From Macrocystis pyrifera (taxonomy: Eukaryota > Sar > Phaeophyceae > Laminariales > Laminariaceae): DNA of 64,000 nt. The DNA is taken from the NCBI GenBank assembly GCA_031763025.1, contig JASSKH010000031.1, positions 6,477,458 through 6,541,457 of the forward strand, in the 5' to 3' direction. Positions 62,620 to 64,000 of this stretch are shown here, one piece after another; positions within the stretch are counted from its first letter, which is position 1, and each line of letters starts with the position of its first letter. Under the pieces are notes generated by a model. That model searched no databases. It had not been told where the DNA came from and saw only the letters and a program-made list of their open reading frames with translations. Made by a program: the position numbers and the translations under genes.

Positions 62620-63230
62620 TCCTGGGGTGATTGTGGTGGTGACCGTGATGGGATGATAACAGTGACGATGGTCATTGTGATGGCGATGGAGGAAGCAACC
62701 GGATTATGGTGGTGGTGGCGACGATTGTGGTACTGACGGTCGTACTCGTGACAGTGCTCTTGGTGATGATGATGACCGTTGAAATTATACCGTTGAAGAG
62801 GTGATGGTTCTCTGATGATGACCGTTGTTGCGATGGTGATACTGACGGGGTCGCCGATGATGATTACGCCGAGAATGAGGATGGTGGTGACCATGCTGAT
62901 GATGGAGGACGATCATGAGACTGATTGTGAGGATACTGATGGAATGCTTATAACTTCCACAATATGATGAAATGGTGAGAGTGTGATCACCATTGACAGG
63001 AAGACGACGTAAGCGATGATGCTGGTCTTGACGGTGACGATGGTGGACATAAGTGGGGATGACGATGGTGGGGAGGATGATGATTCGAATCACAATGGTG
63101 GGGACGATACTGACGAGGCTGGTGGTGATTGCTCTGACGACGACGGAGACAGTCTTGGTTGAGACGTACGATGTTGAAGATGCTCCTCCTGTGGTGACGA
63201 TTTCGGACCAAAAAAACAAAATCACGGTGG
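62620..63230. repeat. Degenerate GATGGTGATGAC-type array
   Basis: About 600 bp of imperfect GAT/GGT/GAC triplets. The His/Arg/Val/Thr-rich frames on both strands are by-products. Confidence 0.7.
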
Positions 63231-63344
63231 AACATGATGGCTTTGCCTACGACGATACCGGGCGTACCTGGTTTCGGCCGCTTCCTCCTTACCTTGAAGC
63301 CCGAAAAATCCACGGATGCAGATGATTTTTTTGCTTATTTTAGT

Positions 63345-63535
63345 AGCACCCCGTGGCGCTTGCCGTGGGTTGCCATGGCCAGCCATGAATTGCCATAGCA
63401 GCCCACGGCGGCACCATGACACATGCCAAGTCAACCCTTACGGTATATGCCTTGAGAGCGTCTCCACGGCATGCCATGGTAAGCTCTATGGCTAGCCACG
63501 GCCTTCTCCAGGGCAGGCCGTGGCAACCACCCACG
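63345..63535. repeat. Short-palindrome repeat R5, second block
   Basis: TTGCCATGGCCAGCCATG, GGCATGCCATGG and similar units, related to 19633-19836. Confidence 0.7.
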
Positions 63536-63687
63536 GTCACTTTCCTTGCAGCCCTCACAACATGACGCGTCAATCAATTGGACCTGCCAACTGCAGGATG
63601 ACCGGTTGCGCTGATTTTTACGCGTTGAGGTATTCGTGGTCGGTGTATCCGTTTTTTTTTGGGTGCATTCTGTCTACTGTTGCTGAA

Positions 63688-63802
63688 TTACGGGGGTCCA
63701 TATTAAATGGGGCCTACGGTACTCGCAAAAACCTATATATATATATATATTTCGCTATTTTTACTAACAATATTTGGTCCTATTTACTATGCCCCCCCGT
63801 AC
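63688..63802 (+). mobile_element. MITE M105 copy 17
   Basis: 115 bp because of a (TA)n expansion in the loop. The ends are TTACGGGGGTCCATA and GCCCCCCCGTAC. Confidence 0.9.
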
Positions 63803-63880
63803 TGGTAGTCAAAATCACGTACCATCCGTCTGATTCTTATGCTTGCGCAATGGGAAGAAAAAAGTGCTGTAAGTCTTCTA

Positions 63881-63984
63881 TTACGGGGGACCATAGTAAA
63901 TAGGACCCACGGTACGCACCAAACCTATATGTTTCCCTATTTTTACTAACCATATTTGGCCCTATTTACTATGGTCCCCCGTAA
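63881..63984 (+). mobile_element. MITE M105 copy 18
   Basis: TTACGGGGGACCATAG to CTATGGTCCCCCGTAA, near the right edge of the window. Confidence 0.93.
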
Positions 63985-64000
63985 ATAGCGATAAAAATGA

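Noticed and set aside
62785..63225. His/Thr/Val-rich minus-strand frame
   Set aside because: By-product of the GAT/GGT-rich array; no family resemblance.

Overview
This window looks like intron-rich, repeat-rich nuclear DNA from a eukaryote. My best guess is a stramenopile, probably a brown alga. The reasons are two genes split into many short, mostly phase-0 exons with introns averaging about 0.8 to 1.3 kb, a DIRS-order retrotransposon, abundant short interspersed repeats, and a Patched/NPC1-type protein of the kind common in stramenopiles. Nothing looks bacterial or organellar. The lineage is an inference, because no rRNA or species marker is present.

Layout. Positions 1-6653 hold no recognisable gene, only repeats: a 55-bp duplication, two interspersed families called R1 and R2 here, a degenerate tandem array, and a tRNA-derived SINE sitting inside a MITE. 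Positions 6654-15703 are one nearly complete DIRS-order (tyrosine-recombinase) retrotransposon with split direct repeats A1-ORFs-B1-A2-B2. It has a gag-like ORF with a CCCH zinc finger, reverse transcriptase, RNase H and a tyrosine recombinase, and it is broken by several one-base frame changes. Positions 15704-20989 are non-coding as far as I can see.

From 20990 to 39956, 21 exons on the + strand encode the N-terminal two thirds of a Patched/NPC1-like (RND superfamily, sterol-sensing-domain) membrane protein. A 100-N gap (40095-40194) follows. From 40769 to 60943, 15 exons on the + strand encode almost all of Sec23, the GTPase-activating subunit of the COPII coat. The 3' end of the first gene and the 5' end of SEC23 are both missing, so the gap probably hides more than 100 bases. 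The genes point the same way but belong to different processes: lipid or sterol-type membrane transport, and ER-to-Golgi vesicle budding. I see no sign of co-regulation beyond adjacency.

The introns are the most unusual part. They carry 17 of the 18 copies of a 105-bp palindromic MITE with TA target duplications or lie near them, many long poly(C)/poly(G) runs, several minisatellites, and local duplications of the sequence just upstream of 3' splice sites. R1 and R2 both end in GAGTAC followed by a C-run, which suggests poly(C)-tailed retroposons. Just after the SEC23 stop codon come an 85-G tract and then about eight degenerate copies of the SEC23 C-terminal coding segment.
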